Assembly (NCBI GenBank): GCA_044355655.1 | Contig: JBIKXS010000008.1 | Span: 29,549-93,548, forward strand | Direction of reading: 5' to 3' | From: UBA3064 sp023258775 | GTDB lineage: Bacteria > Pseudomonadota > Gammaproteobacteria > Burkholderiales > Burkholderiaceae_E | Length of the DNA stretch: 64,000 nucleotides | Translations under genes and position numbers: made by a program | Notes under the pieces: model-generated | Databases searched by the model: none | What the model saw: only the letters and a program-made list of their open reading frames with translations | What the model was told of the DNA's origin: nothing | In this document: one piece after another, positions 35,262-44,036 of the stretch | Numbering within the stretch: the first letter of the stretch is position 1 | Layout: each line of letters opens with the position of its first letter

Positions 35262-36773
35262 CTATCTACCCGTCGCGCTAATCAGTGTGTCAAACATACG
35301 CATCGCAGCCTGAATCACAGCACTGTTTGCCTGATAAATCTGTTGGAACTTAAGCAGATCGGTTGCTTCTTGGTCAAGATCAACACCAGAAATCTGCTGG
35401 ACTTGCACTTCTAGCGCTTGGTGAACCGCTGTAAATGAAGACTCTTCAGCTCGCCACTTCGACAAGTCACTACTAACGCGTGCCACCCAATCGGACCACT
35501 CTCTCATTCGTGAGGAACGGCCGCCCGAAACCTCAATGACGAATGACTGGTCGACGGGCGATGTAATCAGCTCTGACTGCGACCACGGCACATCATTTCC
35601 AGAAATCATTGTCGAAGTTAGTGTAAGGGATGGTCTCTCGGTACGCGTGAGTACAACAAGCTCGCCCCCGCTTTGCCATTTCTCAACGTCGTAACCTCCA
35701 TCTTCTGCTACGAACATACCCTCAAAGGGCTTTAGTGTGCCTCCACCATCGACGGACTTTGTGAACCAACTCTGATCATTTTGATCTGCATCCTTTGGCT
35801 TGCCAAAGTCTACAAGCGACAAAGCCATTATGTCCAAACTCTTTAGCCAGTTCTCAGTACCCTCTGCATAACGCATCAAACCACCAAATTGACCACCGAC
35901 GATCGAACCTCCGAGCGTGGCAATGAGGCCGGCTTGGCCCTCATTTCGACTACCCTCGCCACGCGGTAAGTACACGTTAATTAACCCTGAGGGAAGAGGC
36001 GCTTGGCTGCCCGATCCCCGATCGAACTGAGGTTTCAAGCGAGCAGCTTGGTTACCTTCCACCAGAGAAAGTCCATCAAAACGTAAGATGGCTTGCCCGC
36101 TATCGGTTGTTTCTACAGTTGCTCCAGTCAAATCAACCAGTTGACCTGTTAGACGATCTCTTTCGTCGAGCAAATCCGCTGAGGGTAATGGCTTACCATA
36201 AGCTGAAGATGCCTGAATCAACTGATTAACTCTTGCCAAAGCATCTGCTTTTTCATTGACTGCATCCACGACTCCGATCATCTGAACAAGAGACTGTCTT
36301 CTTGTCTCTTCAATCGTCGCGGCCAGGCTTCTAATGCGGTCCGTCAACTCTTTCGAGGTAGTGGAAAAGGCTGATCGCGCCGTTCCGGATGCAGGATCTG
36401 CCGAGAGGTCTGAAGCCGCTGTAAAGAACCCATTAAATACGTCGGTTAAGCCAGTTGACTCATCCACGAGCATTTTATCGACAACTTCCGCTGCGATGTT
36501 AAGGGTCGAGGCCTGCTTTACTTTGCCGTGGTTTGTCAAATACTGCATTGACAGCAATGAAGAATAGGATCTCATTACGGAATCGATGATTACCGTTCCG
36601 CCTTGCACAAGCGGATTAGTTGAGGCGGAGGACATCTGGGGATGTACCTCACGGCGATGAAAACCGTCGACAGACGCACCTGAAACGTTTGTCGCAACGT
36701 TAGCCATGCCTGTCTGAGCAGTTTGCATACCTGCTAATCCCAGGCTATTGATCGTTGAAATTCCTGTTCCCAT
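35262..36773 (-). CDS. flgK: Flagellar hook-filament junction protein FlgK
   Basis: HAP1, 503 residues, on the short side for the family (about 550-650). N-terminus INSLGLAGMQTAQTGMANVATNVSGASVDGFHRREV and C-terminus VDLDQEATDLLKFQQIYQANSAVIQAAMRMFDTLI are diagnostic. Both ends form the conserved coiled coil; the variable middle is reduced. Confidence 0.94.
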   Translation of the reverse strand: MGTGISTINSLGLAGMQTAQTGMANVATNVSGASVDGFHRREVHPQMSSASTNPLVQGGTVIIDSVMRSYSSLLSMQYLTNHGKVKQASTLNIAAEVVDKMLVDESTGLTDVFNGFFTAASDLSADPASGTARSAFSTTSKELTDRIRSLAATIEETRRQSLVQMIGVVDAVNEKADALARVNQLIQASSAYGKPLPSADLLDERDRLTGQLVDLTGATVETTDSGQAILRFDGLSLVEGNQAARLKPQFDRGSGSQAPLPSGLINVYLPRGEGSRNEGQAGLIATLGGSIVGGQFGGLMRYAEGTENWLKSLDIMALSLVDFGKPKDADQNDQSWFTKSVDGGGTLKPFEGMFVAEDGGYDVEKWQSGGELVVLTRTERPSLTLTSTMISGNDVPWSQSELITSPVDQSFVIEVSGGRSSRMREWSDWVARVSSDLSKWRAEESSFTAVHQALEVQVQQISGVDLDQEATDLLKFQQIYQANSAVIQAAMRMFDTLISATGR

Positions 36774-36831
36774 GATTCCTTACGCTTGTGTTTTATTTCA
36801 CCCTAGGAAACCTAGATTCGAGCGGGAACTC

Positions 36832-37227
36832 TCACCCACTAGTTGATGTAACGGTCGGAACGCTCTGGCTATTAAGGCGCTTGGCACCGGAAGCTGGGAT
36901 GCCATGAGTGAGATCGCGGTCACCTCTGGAAACATAACGAGATGCCTGTGCCTGACTAATTAGAGACTCAACCTGTTTCGTAAGACCCAACCCTCCCGCT
37001 TTGACCAAGTACCCAGCTAGTGAATCATCAGCTATTTCTCGCCAACCTGACTCCGACTCTTGCTGCTCATTCAACCAGGAGGTTGAACGCGCATTAGACA
37101 AGAATTGGCGAATCAGCAATGCCTCGAACTGCTGCGCCGCTTGCTTGACGGAACCACTAACTCGATCGGCGCCCTGTTTACTTCCTAGAGCGGCGACCCA
37201 AGGATCAAAGGATGGAGGAGCGATCAT
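36832..37227 (-). CDS. flgJ: FlgJ rod-binding domain protein (no muramidase domain)
   Basis: 131 residues. Only the N-terminal rod-scaffold domain is present (KQAAQQFEALLIRQFLSNAR and GGLGLTKQVESLI). The C-terminal peptidoglycan hydrolase domain of enterobacterial and many beta/gamma FlgJ proteins is missing, so a separate enzyme must open the wall. The ATG overlaps the flgI stop by one base. Confidence 0.9.
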   Translation of the reverse strand: MIAPPSFDPWVAALGSKQGADRVSGSVKQAAQQFEALLIRQFLSNARSTSWLNEQQESESGWREIADDSLAGYLVKAGGLGLTKQVESLISQAQASRYVSRGDRDLTHGIPASGAKRLNSQSVPTVTSTSG

Positions 37228-38474
37228 CAGATCAACTCCAACTCTGCTTTTAGTGCACCAGCCGCTTTCATGGCCTGGAGTATCGCAACCAAGTCCTGGG
37301 CATTCGCGCCGAGCAAATTCAGGGCGCGAACAACCTCTTCGAGTGAGGCACCTTTGGGGAGAGCACCTAACGCGCCGGAGCCTACATTCACGTCAACGTT
37401 GGTCCTCTGAGTTGCAGCTGTTTGCCCTTGGGACAAGGGTGCCGGCTGACTCACTTGAGTATCTCTACTAATTTTCACGGTTAGATTACCGTGGGCAACA
37501 GCAACCGGGTCGAGCCTAACGCCCTGATTCATGACGACCGAACCGGTCCGGGAGTTAATGATTACTCGCGGCACATCATCCACAACGTCTATCGATAAAG
37601 TTTGTAACTCAGACAGGAACCGCATTCTGCTGAGTTGATCCTGCGGCATTCTGACCTGGATAGTTCTGCCGTCTAAAGGGACAGCCACATTGGGTCCAAA
37701 CCGTCTTGAGATTGATTCCACTACTCGTTGCATCTGGCTAAAGTCTGCTCGATGAAGATCGATTTGCAGTACATCATCCTCGATACTTTGAGGCACTGCT
37801 CGCTCGACCATAGCGCCCGAAGGCACCCTACCAACAGACTGATGATTCACAGTCACAGAAGTCCCCCCACCACCTGCACCTGCACCAGGAACGACTACTG
37901 AACCTTGAGCCATCGCGTAAACCTGACCATCGGCTCCTCTTAACGGCGTCATGAGCAACATACCGCCGCGCAAGCTTTTCGCATTACCGACTGATGAGAC
38001 CGTTACATCGAGAGGTTGGCCAGGGCGAGAAAAGGGCGGTAGTGTGGCAGTGACCATCACGGCTGCCGTATTTCTCAACTGAATTCGATCTTCGGGCGGC
38101 ACCGTCACACCCAACGCCTGAAGCAGCGATCTCATCGTCTGAAGTGTGAATGGGGTTTGAGTTGTCTGATCGCCAGACCCGTCCAGTCCAACGACCAAAC
38201 CAAACCCAATCAACTGGTTAGTACGGACCCCTGAAACATTGCCAAGCTCCCTCAACTGAGCACCAAATACCGGGTTGGGCATCAAGATTAAGAGAGCAAA
38301 CGACAAAATGAGTACTCGATAGGCCGCACATCGCAAGTCTTTCAGCGCCCTGCAAAACTCGCTTGTTGCGGAGGGACCTTGAGACAAACAATATCGATCA
38401 TCGAACACCGGGGCAGCCGCTACCAAGGGCTTAATCGCGAGTTCAGCGCTCGGTGTTAGTTCAAAGCTAGACAT
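37227..38474 (-). CDS. flgI: Flagellar P-ring protein FlgI
   Basis: Periplasmic P-ring subunit. The ATG at 38474 has AGAGGG upstream and gives 415 residues, but the signal peptide (YRVLILSFALLILMPNPVFG) then begins only after about 45 residues. A TTG at 38334-38336 gives 369 residues, the normal family length, with a standard signal peptide MRCAAYRVLIL; it lacks a clear Shine-Dalgarno. The mature part (AQLRELGNVSGVRTNQLIGFGLVVGLDGSGD) is unmistakable. The true start is uncertain. Confidence 0.93.
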   Translation of the reverse strand: MSSFELTPSAELAIKPLVAAAPVFDDRYCLSQGPSATSEFCRALKDLRCAAYRVLILSFALLILMPNPVFGAQLRELGNVSGVRTNQLIGFGLVVGLDGSGDQTTQTPFTLQTMRSLLQALGVTVPPEDRIQLRNTAAVMVTATLPPFSRPGQPLDVTVSSVGNAKSLRGGMLLMTPLRGADGQVYAMAQGSVVVPGAGAGGGGTSVTVNHQSVGRVPSGAMVERAVPQSIEDDVLQIDLHRADFSQMQRVVESISRRFGPNVAVPLDGRTIQVRMPQDQLSRMRFLSELQTLSIDVVDDVPRVIINSRTGSVVMNQGVRLDPVAVAHGNLTVKISRDTQVSQPAPLSQGQTAATQRTNVDVNVGSGALGALPKGASLEEVVRALNLLGANAQDLVAILQAMKAAGALKAELELI

Positions 38475-38497
38475 TTTGATAAAGCCCTCTCTACGCT

Positions 38498-39196
38498 CTA
38501 AAAAGGCCAAACTTTCATCAGCCCACGCGTAAGAAACCCAGGACGGGTCGCATCGTCACCAATGCCTCGCCCTCTGTACTCCAAACGTGCATCTGCCACC
38601 ATGGTTGACTTCACCGAATTGAGCTTCAAATCCGAGGGGTTGATAATGCCCGAGAAGCGGATGACCTCTTCCTCCGACCCAATTGCAATCTGCTTTTCAC
38701 CAGAAACAACGAGATTGCCATTGCTTAATACCTGGGTGACCATGACCATAATGAAACCGGTAAAGACGTTAGTCGCGCTCGAATCACCTGATCCGATAAA
38801 ACTGAGCGAATTTTCGGCTTTCAATTTCGCACCGCTAAGTCCTTTAGCGAGCGGTATTCCATCTGCATCAATAGGCTTCAGTTCGACTTTACCATCGCGT
38901 CTTGCGGAGTTATCCAAACTTCTTGTGGCAGCCGTTCGTTCATTAAACTCGACCTGAAGAATATCGCCCACTGTACGCGCCCGACGGTCCTCAAACAACG
39001 GCCTTGGTACACCTGTTCCCAACGCAGCAGGGAAAAGGCTTCCTGTTGAGGCTGGTGTGGCAGCCAAGGGTTTAGGCCTCACTACCGGAGGTGTTAACTG
39101 CAATGACTCGGACGATGAGGAGGTGGCGCAACCACCAAGCCAAAAACTAACCAGGCCAAGCATGCCTAAGCCAAACAATGTACGCATACCGGTCAC
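38498..39196 (-). CDS. flgH: Flagellar L-ring lipoprotein FlgH
   Basis: 232 residues, outer-membrane lipoprotein with lipobox WLGGC (Cys23). FEDRRARTVGDILQVEFNERTAA, the central NSLSFIGSGD region and NGNLVVSGEKQIAIGSEEEVIRFSGIINP are typical. Sits 15 bp after flgG. Confidence 0.95.
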   Translation of the reverse strand: MTGMRTLFGLGMLGLVSFWLGGCATSSSSESLQLTPPVVRPKPLAATPASTGSLFPAALGTGVPRPLFEDRRARTVGDILQVEFNERTAATRSLDNSARRDGKVELKPIDADGIPLAKGLSGAKLKAENSLSFIGSGDSSATNVFTGFIMVMVTQVLSNGNLVVSGEKQIAIGSEEEVIRFSGIINPSDLKLNSVKSTMVADARLEYRGRGIGDDATRPGFLTRGLMKVWPF

Positions 39197-39211
39197 CGTT
39201 AATTCAGTTGA

Positions 39212-39988
39212 TTAAACCTGTGCCAAACGCTGCAAGACTTCGTCAGATGCCCTCACTACGCGTGTATTCACGTCATACCCACGCTGGGCCTGGATCATAC
39301 TAATCAATTCCTCAGCGACGCTGACGTTAGACTGCTCCACATAACCCTGTTTCAATAGCCCAAGCCCATTAACACCTGGTGCCCCCTGAGTGGGAGCACC
39401 TGAGGCCACACTCTCAACAAATAAGTTGCCACCTATTGCCTCTAAACCGCCAGGATTAATAAAACTTACAATCTGGAGCTGACCAAGTTGCTGCGAAACC
39501 CCGTTAACTTTTGCAGTTATTTGCCCAAATTCTGAAATCGTCACCGATTCAGCGCCTGCAGGCACCGTGATACCAGGGGCGACAACATAACCCGCCATGT
39601 TAGCTATTTGGCCCTGATTATCCTGGGTAAAGTTACCATCGCGTGTATACGCGATAACACCCGTTGGCAAATTAATCTGGAAATAGCCATTACCGTTAAT
39701 CGCAACGTCCAAACCATTGGACGTTTGCATCAATGCGCCTTGGTTTAAGACACGCGAAGTACCCAAAATTCGAGCACCGCTACCAAATTGCAAACCTGTA
39801 GGAGACACGCTTTGCTCGGAGCTTTGCGATCCGGGTGCCCTAACTGTTTGGTAAAGCAAGTCCTCAAAATTCGGCTTGACACGCTTGAACGATACAGTTG
39901 ATGCATTGGCTAAGTTATGAGCAATGACATCCAAGTTAGCCTGGTTGACATCCATGCCCGTCTTAGCAACCCAAAGAGATCGAATCAT
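39212..39988 (-). CDS. flgG: Flagellar distal rod protein FlgG
   Basis: 258 residues, family length. MIRSLWVAKTGMDVNQANLDVIAHNLANASTVSFK and the C-terminal LKQGYVEQSNVSVAEELISMIQAQRGYDVNTRVV are diagnostic. Three bp after flgF. Confidence 0.97.
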   Translation of the reverse strand: MIRSLWVAKTGMDVNQANLDVIAHNLANASTVSFKRVKPNFEDLLYQTVRAPGSQSSEQSVSPTGLQFGSGARILGTSRVLNQGALMQTSNGLDVAINGNGYFQINLPTGVIAYTRDGNFTQDNQGQIANMAGYVVAPGITVPAGAESVTISEFGQITAKVNGVSQQLGQLQIVSFINPGGLEAIGGNLFVESVASGAPTQGAPGVNGLGLLKQGYVEQSNVSVAEELISMIQAQRGYDVNTRVVRASDEVLQRLAQV

Positions 39989-39991
39989 TGA

Positions 39992-40735
39992 TTAGCCTCT
40001 ACTCAAAGTCATGATCCCATTCGCCGAACGAGCATTAGCATCGGCGTTTTGGATCATTTTCACATTTAAATCGAATAATCGTTGCTGTCCAACCAAGGCA
40101 ACCATGGCAGCAGCAACGCTCACATTAGAACCCTCTACAAAGCCTTGTTTCGCAGAAACAGAGGGATCTGAGGTAAGACCATTCATGTCTGCAGCCTGAA
40201 ACAATCCATCACCTGACCTGCTTAGCGATTTGGGGTCGGGCTTCACTAGCCGGATCCTCCCAAGGATCTGCGGTTGCGGAGAATTCCCGTCGAAAACAAC
40301 GACCGTTCCGTCGTCTCCAATTTGGGGCGGTGAACTATTGGGAGGAATGATGATAGGACCTGCCTGACCAAGGACGGCCAACCCACCGGCAGTTATCAGC
40401 TCCCCTGCAGCATTCCGTCCAAAGTTACCCGCCCGCGTCAGCGCCTCTTGACCATCGGGACGCCGAACAACAAAGAAACCGTCACCCTGAATGGCAACAT
40501 CAAAAGGATTACCGGTGGAATCAAAGGGACCAGCTTGAAAGTTTGATCCAGGTGTTGTGTCAAGCGCGAACGCCCGAGTATTTGCCCCATCACCACCCAT
40601 GGGAACAGCTCGGAAAGCGGCTATTTGCTCACGAAAGCCGGGGGTGCTGGCATTAGCAAGATTATTTGCGGTGATTGCCATTTGACCGAGCGCAGATCGC
40701 GCACCGGTCATGGCTGCGAAAACAAGGCGGTCCAT
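39992..40735 (-). CDS. flgF: Flagellar proximal rod protein FlgF
   Basis: 247 residues. MDRLVFAAMTGARSALGQMAITANNLANASTPGFREQ and LKPDPKSLSRSGDGLF-like middle, ending with KQGFVEGSNVSVAAAMVALVGQQRLFDLNVKMIQ. The start codon overlaps the flgE stop by one base. Confidence 0.95.
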   Translation of the reverse strand: MDRLVFAAMTGARSALGQMAITANNLANASTPGFREQIAAFRAVPMGGDGANTRAFALDTTPGSNFQAGPFDSTGNPFDVAIQGDGFFVVRRPDGQEALTRAGNFGRNAAGELITAGGLAVLGQAGPIIIPPNSSPPQIGDDGTVVVFDGNSPQPQILGRIRLVKPDPKSLSRSGDGLFQAADMNGLTSDPSVSAKQGFVEGSNVSVAAAMVALVGQQRLFDLNVKMIQNADANARSANGIMTLSRG

Positions 40736-42210
40736 TAACGCGTGACGTCGATCGTTACGGAAAGGATCTCGACCTGCGTGCGGATCGATTGGGCATTCGC
40801 CTGATAATTACGCTGTTGCACCATCAGCCGTACAAGCTCACCAGCCATATCGGTATTGGCTTCCTCGACAGCATTCGATCGGATACTGCCGAAAATACTA
40901 TCCGCGGCACGCCCTGTAATCGGATCACCTGATTGCTGGGTTGCTTCATACGTATTATTGGAAACCTCACGAAGCCCCCCAAGACCTTTAAATGTTGCTA
41001 ACTGGATGGCACCTGCAACGAGTGTCCTACCGTTCGTGAATTGACCCCGCAAAATACCCTTGTCATCGACCGACAACCCCGTTAGTGAACCCGCCGCGTA
41101 CCCATCTTGCTCTACTTTCTTCACCTCAAATGCAGAGGCAAAATTCGTCGTTCCGGAGAAATCCAATTTAAACTTAATTGGATCGCTAAGTAGTAGCGCA
41201 GGATCCAAGATGTCTGCGGTATCCGTTGAAGTTGGTGGTTGCAGATCAAACTCCAGCGACAAATTACCAACCTCGTCCGGACCGATTTCTGCCAAAGTCG
41301 CCGAAGTTAACTCAGCACCTCCGATTTTTACCAACCTGCCTTCAGAAAAACCGAAACGTGCAACGGCAGAGGGACCAACCTTCCCGGTCGTCGACTCCAA
41401 ATCTTCCGCATTCTCAGGTAAACCGTCCAAGTTGGACTTATCAGGCATATCCACAACGGTAACAGAGCCCTCACCCTCACTAGGTGGTGCAAATCGCTGA
41501 CCGTCAATATTCACAAATACGTCGTAAACTCTCGGCTCAACCCTACGAAAATACATCGTGACTGAGTGCTGCCGCCCCAACTTGTCGTATAAAGGAAATT
41601 GCTGAACGTGAGAATAAGTACTCGGATCATCGGTATTTAGCACGTTAGTCAACTCATCCTGACCTTTCGTGACTTTGTCTGGCACGATGGTACTACGGGC
41701 ATCTAAGTTAACTGACAGAAACGCGCTTGTTGTTCGGTTTGGTGGCATCGGCGAAGCGGGTTCCTTCAACGGACCAACTTTGTCTGTAACATTTGTGAAA
41801 TCAGAATTCGGTTGATAGCCATACAAATACAGCCCGCTAGCGCTAACAATACTCCCCTCCTTGTCCGTTAAAAATTGTCCACTACGAGTATAAAAAGTTT
41901 TTTCGGGTGAAGGTTCTTTAAACAGGCCCACGACAAACATACCATCGCCATTAATTGCCATGTCAAGAGGTGATGCAGAGTACTTAGAAGAGCCAGCTGC
42001 ATAAGTACGACGAGTTACACCACCGGTACCTTGAGACCCGAATCGACCGGACGAACTTGGCTGCAATGATCTCGTTAATGCCTCCTGGAACAAGTATTCA
42101 GAGGCCTTATACCCGCTAACATTTGAAGCAGCAATGTTTTTACTTGCCACTTCAATGGCGCCAGAATTGGCCTGCAAAGCATTTAAACCAATTGAAAATC
42201 CGCTTGACAT
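40735..42210 (-). CDS. flgE: Flagellar hook protein FlgE
   Basis: 491 residues. N-terminus SIGLNALQANSGAIEVASKNIAASNVSGYKASE and C-terminus EANTDMAGELVRLMVQQRNYQANAQSIRTQVE match the hook family; the central domains are of ordinary size. Assembled beyond the rod with the FlgD cap, which is encoded just upstream. Confidence 0.95.
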   Translation of the reverse strand: MSSGFSIGLNALQANSGAIEVASKNIAASNVSGYKASEYLFQEALTRSLQPSSSGRFGSQGTGGVTRRTYAAGSSKYSASPLDMAINGDGMFVVGLFKEPSPEKTFYTRSGQFLTDKEGSIVSASGLYLYGYQPNSDFTNVTDKVGPLKEPASPMPPNRTTSAFLSVNLDARSTIVPDKVTKGQDELTNVLNTDDPSTYSHVQQFPLYDKLGRQHSVTMYFRRVEPRVYDVFVNIDGQRFAPPSEGEGSVTVVDMPDKSNLDGLPENAEDLESTTGKVGPSAVARFGFSEGRLVKIGGAELTSATLAEIGPDEVGNLSLEFDLQPPTSTDTADILDPALLLSDPIKFKLDFSGTTNFASAFEVKKVEQDGYAAGSLTGLSVDDKGILRGQFTNGRTLVAGAIQLATFKGLGGLREVSNNTYEATQQSGDPITGRAADSIFGSIRSNAVEEANTDMAGELVRLMVQQRNYQANAQSIRTQVEILSVTIDVTR

Positions 42211-42267
42211 GAGCTTACTCTCCTGAGAACCTAAATCGATCTAAAAATATAAATAAAGTCGGCACAA

Positions 42268-42987
42268 CTAAATCCCGCTTGCAAGCGTTTCTGCCGATCC
42301 GATTTGCATGATTTGTGTATCGTTAACCACTCGCCCGTCATTCAGTTGAACCTGAACTGATGAACCAACACGCTGGACACTTTGTACAATTGCACCCGTT
42401 AATGCATTACCCTTACCCGTCTTACCGTCGAAGGTCAAACCTTCAATCGAGATTCGATAAACCCCAGTTCGAGCCGCGGCACCCTCCTTGGTGTTGCCAT
42501 CCCAACTCAACGACTTAATCTCAGGGCCAAGGCTTCCCAGCGATATTTCGTCAACGATACTACCGTCTAAACCTGTAATGCGAAGTGTGGCGTTAGAAAG
42601 CATCGTATCGGCATTAACTGCGAAATTTACTGGAGTTTGCCCATCCCAATTAACAGAGGATGCTGCTGCGAGCACCTCTCGACCAATCAGGGCGGATTGA
42701 TCAAGTAATCGGCCACTCGACACTTGTTTCACAAAACTGTCAATTGATGTCCGCATGTTTTCGATGCCTTGCAATTGACTCATTTGAGCCAACTGGGATG
42801 CAAACTGCGCGTTATCCATTGGATTTAGCGGATTTTGGTTTTGCATCTGCGCAACCAACATTTTCATGAAATTATTTTGGATTTCTTCTGCGGTACTTCC
42901 GATATTTGTATTTGAGGTTTTAACCTGATTCGCCGTTGCAGGATCGTAACGAGGAATCAAACTAAGGTTACCAGTCGATGTTGCCAT
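42268..42987 (-). CDS. flgD: Hook-capping protein FlgD
   Basis: 239 residues. N-terminal EEIQNNFMKMLVAQMQNQNPLNPMDNAQFASQLAQMSQLQGIE is the family signature; the C-terminal half has the FlgD Ig-like/tudor region ending VNDTQIMQIG. Three bp after flgC. Confidence 0.95.
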   Translation of the reverse strand: MATSTGNLSLIPRYDPATANQVKTSNTNIGSTAEEIQNNFMKMLVAQMQNQNPLNPMDNAQFASQLAQMSQLQGIENMRTSIDSFVKQVSSGRLLDQSALIGREVLAAASSVNWDGQTPVNFAVNADTMLSNATLRITGLDGSIVDEISLGSLGPEIKSLSWDGNTKEGAAARTGVYRISIEGLTFDGKTGKGNALTGAIVQSVQRVGSSVQVQLNDGRVVNDTQIMQIGSAETLASGI

Positions 42988-42990
42988 TTG

Positions 42991-43398
42991 TTAGCTCCTA
43001 CCTAAATCAAGCATCTTGAGCATTAATTGCTTGCTTGTATTCATCACTTCAACATTCATCTGGTAGCTGCGCGATGCAGATACCATGTCGACCATCACCT
43101 CAACAGGATTCACATTCGGCATTTGAATGTAGCCACTGGCATCGGCACTTGGGTGGCCAGGCTTATAAACTTTGGGGCCATCGCGCATATCCTCCTTCAC
43201 CGCCGCCACTTCAACACCGGCAGCAACCTCACCAAGTATCGGCGCCGGTCTAAATACGACATGCTTGGGCCGATAGGGCTTCCCATCAGGACCAGATACC
43301 GACTCTGCGTTTGCCAAATTAGAGGCTAAAGCATTCATTCGCAATGACTGCGACGAAAGCGCTGTGGATGCAACCTGAAAACTACGCATCAAACTCAT
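42991..43398 (-). CDS. flgC: Flagellar proximal rod protein FlgC
   Basis: 135 residues. SFQVASTALSSQSLRMNALASNLANAES and MPNVNPVEVMVDMVSASRSYQMNVEVMNTSKQLMLKMLDLG are characteristic. Second gene of the flgB operon. Confidence 0.96.
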   Translation of the reverse strand: MSLMRSFQVASTALSSQSLRMNALASNLANAESVSGPDGKPYRPKHVVFRPAPILGEVAAGVEVAAVKEDMRDGPKVYKPGHPSADASGYIQMPNVNPVEVMVDMVSASRSYQMNVEVMNTSKQLMLKMLDLGRS

Positions 43399-43444
43399 TT
43401 TTAGTCTCGACTATCGCCTAATCTTGGCCCGGTCAGTCCCGGAC

Positions 43445-43861
43445 CTATTGGTTGCCGGTGAGTGCAAGTCGCCGCGATGCGATCACACTATTGAGCATGG
43501 TCATCGCAGCTTCAGTACGGACCGCGTTGTCCGCGAAATGGGATCGCTCGGTTTCGACGTCTACGGTATTGCCATCGAGCGCCGGTTGCATCGGCATGCG
43601 GTATAACAAAGCAGGCGCACCAGGCAACGACCCGCCTATACGATAGTGCCGATCATTACTCGCCGATAGTGGAAGTGCGTTTGAGTAAGCCGTGCCTTCA
43701 ACTTGCTCGCGAAGCGCCTGAGAAAATAGAACATCCCTAGCTTTGTATCCAGGCGTATCTACATTCGCCATGTTGGACGCAAGAATTTGCTGCCTGTAGC
43801 CACGCATCCGTAACGCGGCCTCAGAAAAGAATAAGGGGTCAAACTCAGGCACGAGATTCAT
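43445..43861 (-). CDS. flgB: Flagellar proximal rod protein FlgB
   Basis: 138 residues from the ATG complement of 43859-43861, preceded by GGAG; the longer frame to 43909 would run through the sigma-54 promoter. FFSEAALRMRGYRQQILASNMANVDTPGYKARDVLF is diagnostic. First gene of a minus-strand run flgB-C-D-E-F-G-H-I-J-K-L. flgA, flgM and flgN are not adjacent. Confidence 0.96.
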   Translation of the reverse strand: MNLVPEFDPLFFSEAALRMRGYRQQILASNMANVDTPGYKARDVLFSQALREQVEGTAYSNALPLSASNDRHYRIGGSLPGAPALLYRMPMQPALDGNTVDVETERSHFADNAVRTEAAMTMLNSVIASRRLALTGNQ

Positions 43862-43893
43862 GGAGACTCCAACTTTCGAACAAGATAGAAATA

Positions 43894-43908
43894 GCAATCC
43901 TCGTGCCA
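43894..43908 (-). promoter_or_regulatory. Sigma-54 promoter of the flgB operon
   Basis: On the minus strand TGGCACGAGGATTGC followed by T matches the sigma-54 consensus (TGGCAC, five bases, TTGC) with no mismatch. The predicted transcription start is near 43882, about 20 bp before the flgB ATG. The sigma-54 activator FleR is encoded in this window, making control of rod and hook genes by FleSR likely. Confidence 0.88.
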
Positions 43909-44036
43909 ATCCGACAAACGGTATATTTAAATGGCCTCAACGGCCTAAACTAATTGAAAGGACAGGAGATAGTCATTGAGAACGGCAAGCGATGCCGAGC
44001 AGGCGAGCAGAGCGGCAATAAATGCCGGATGTTGAT

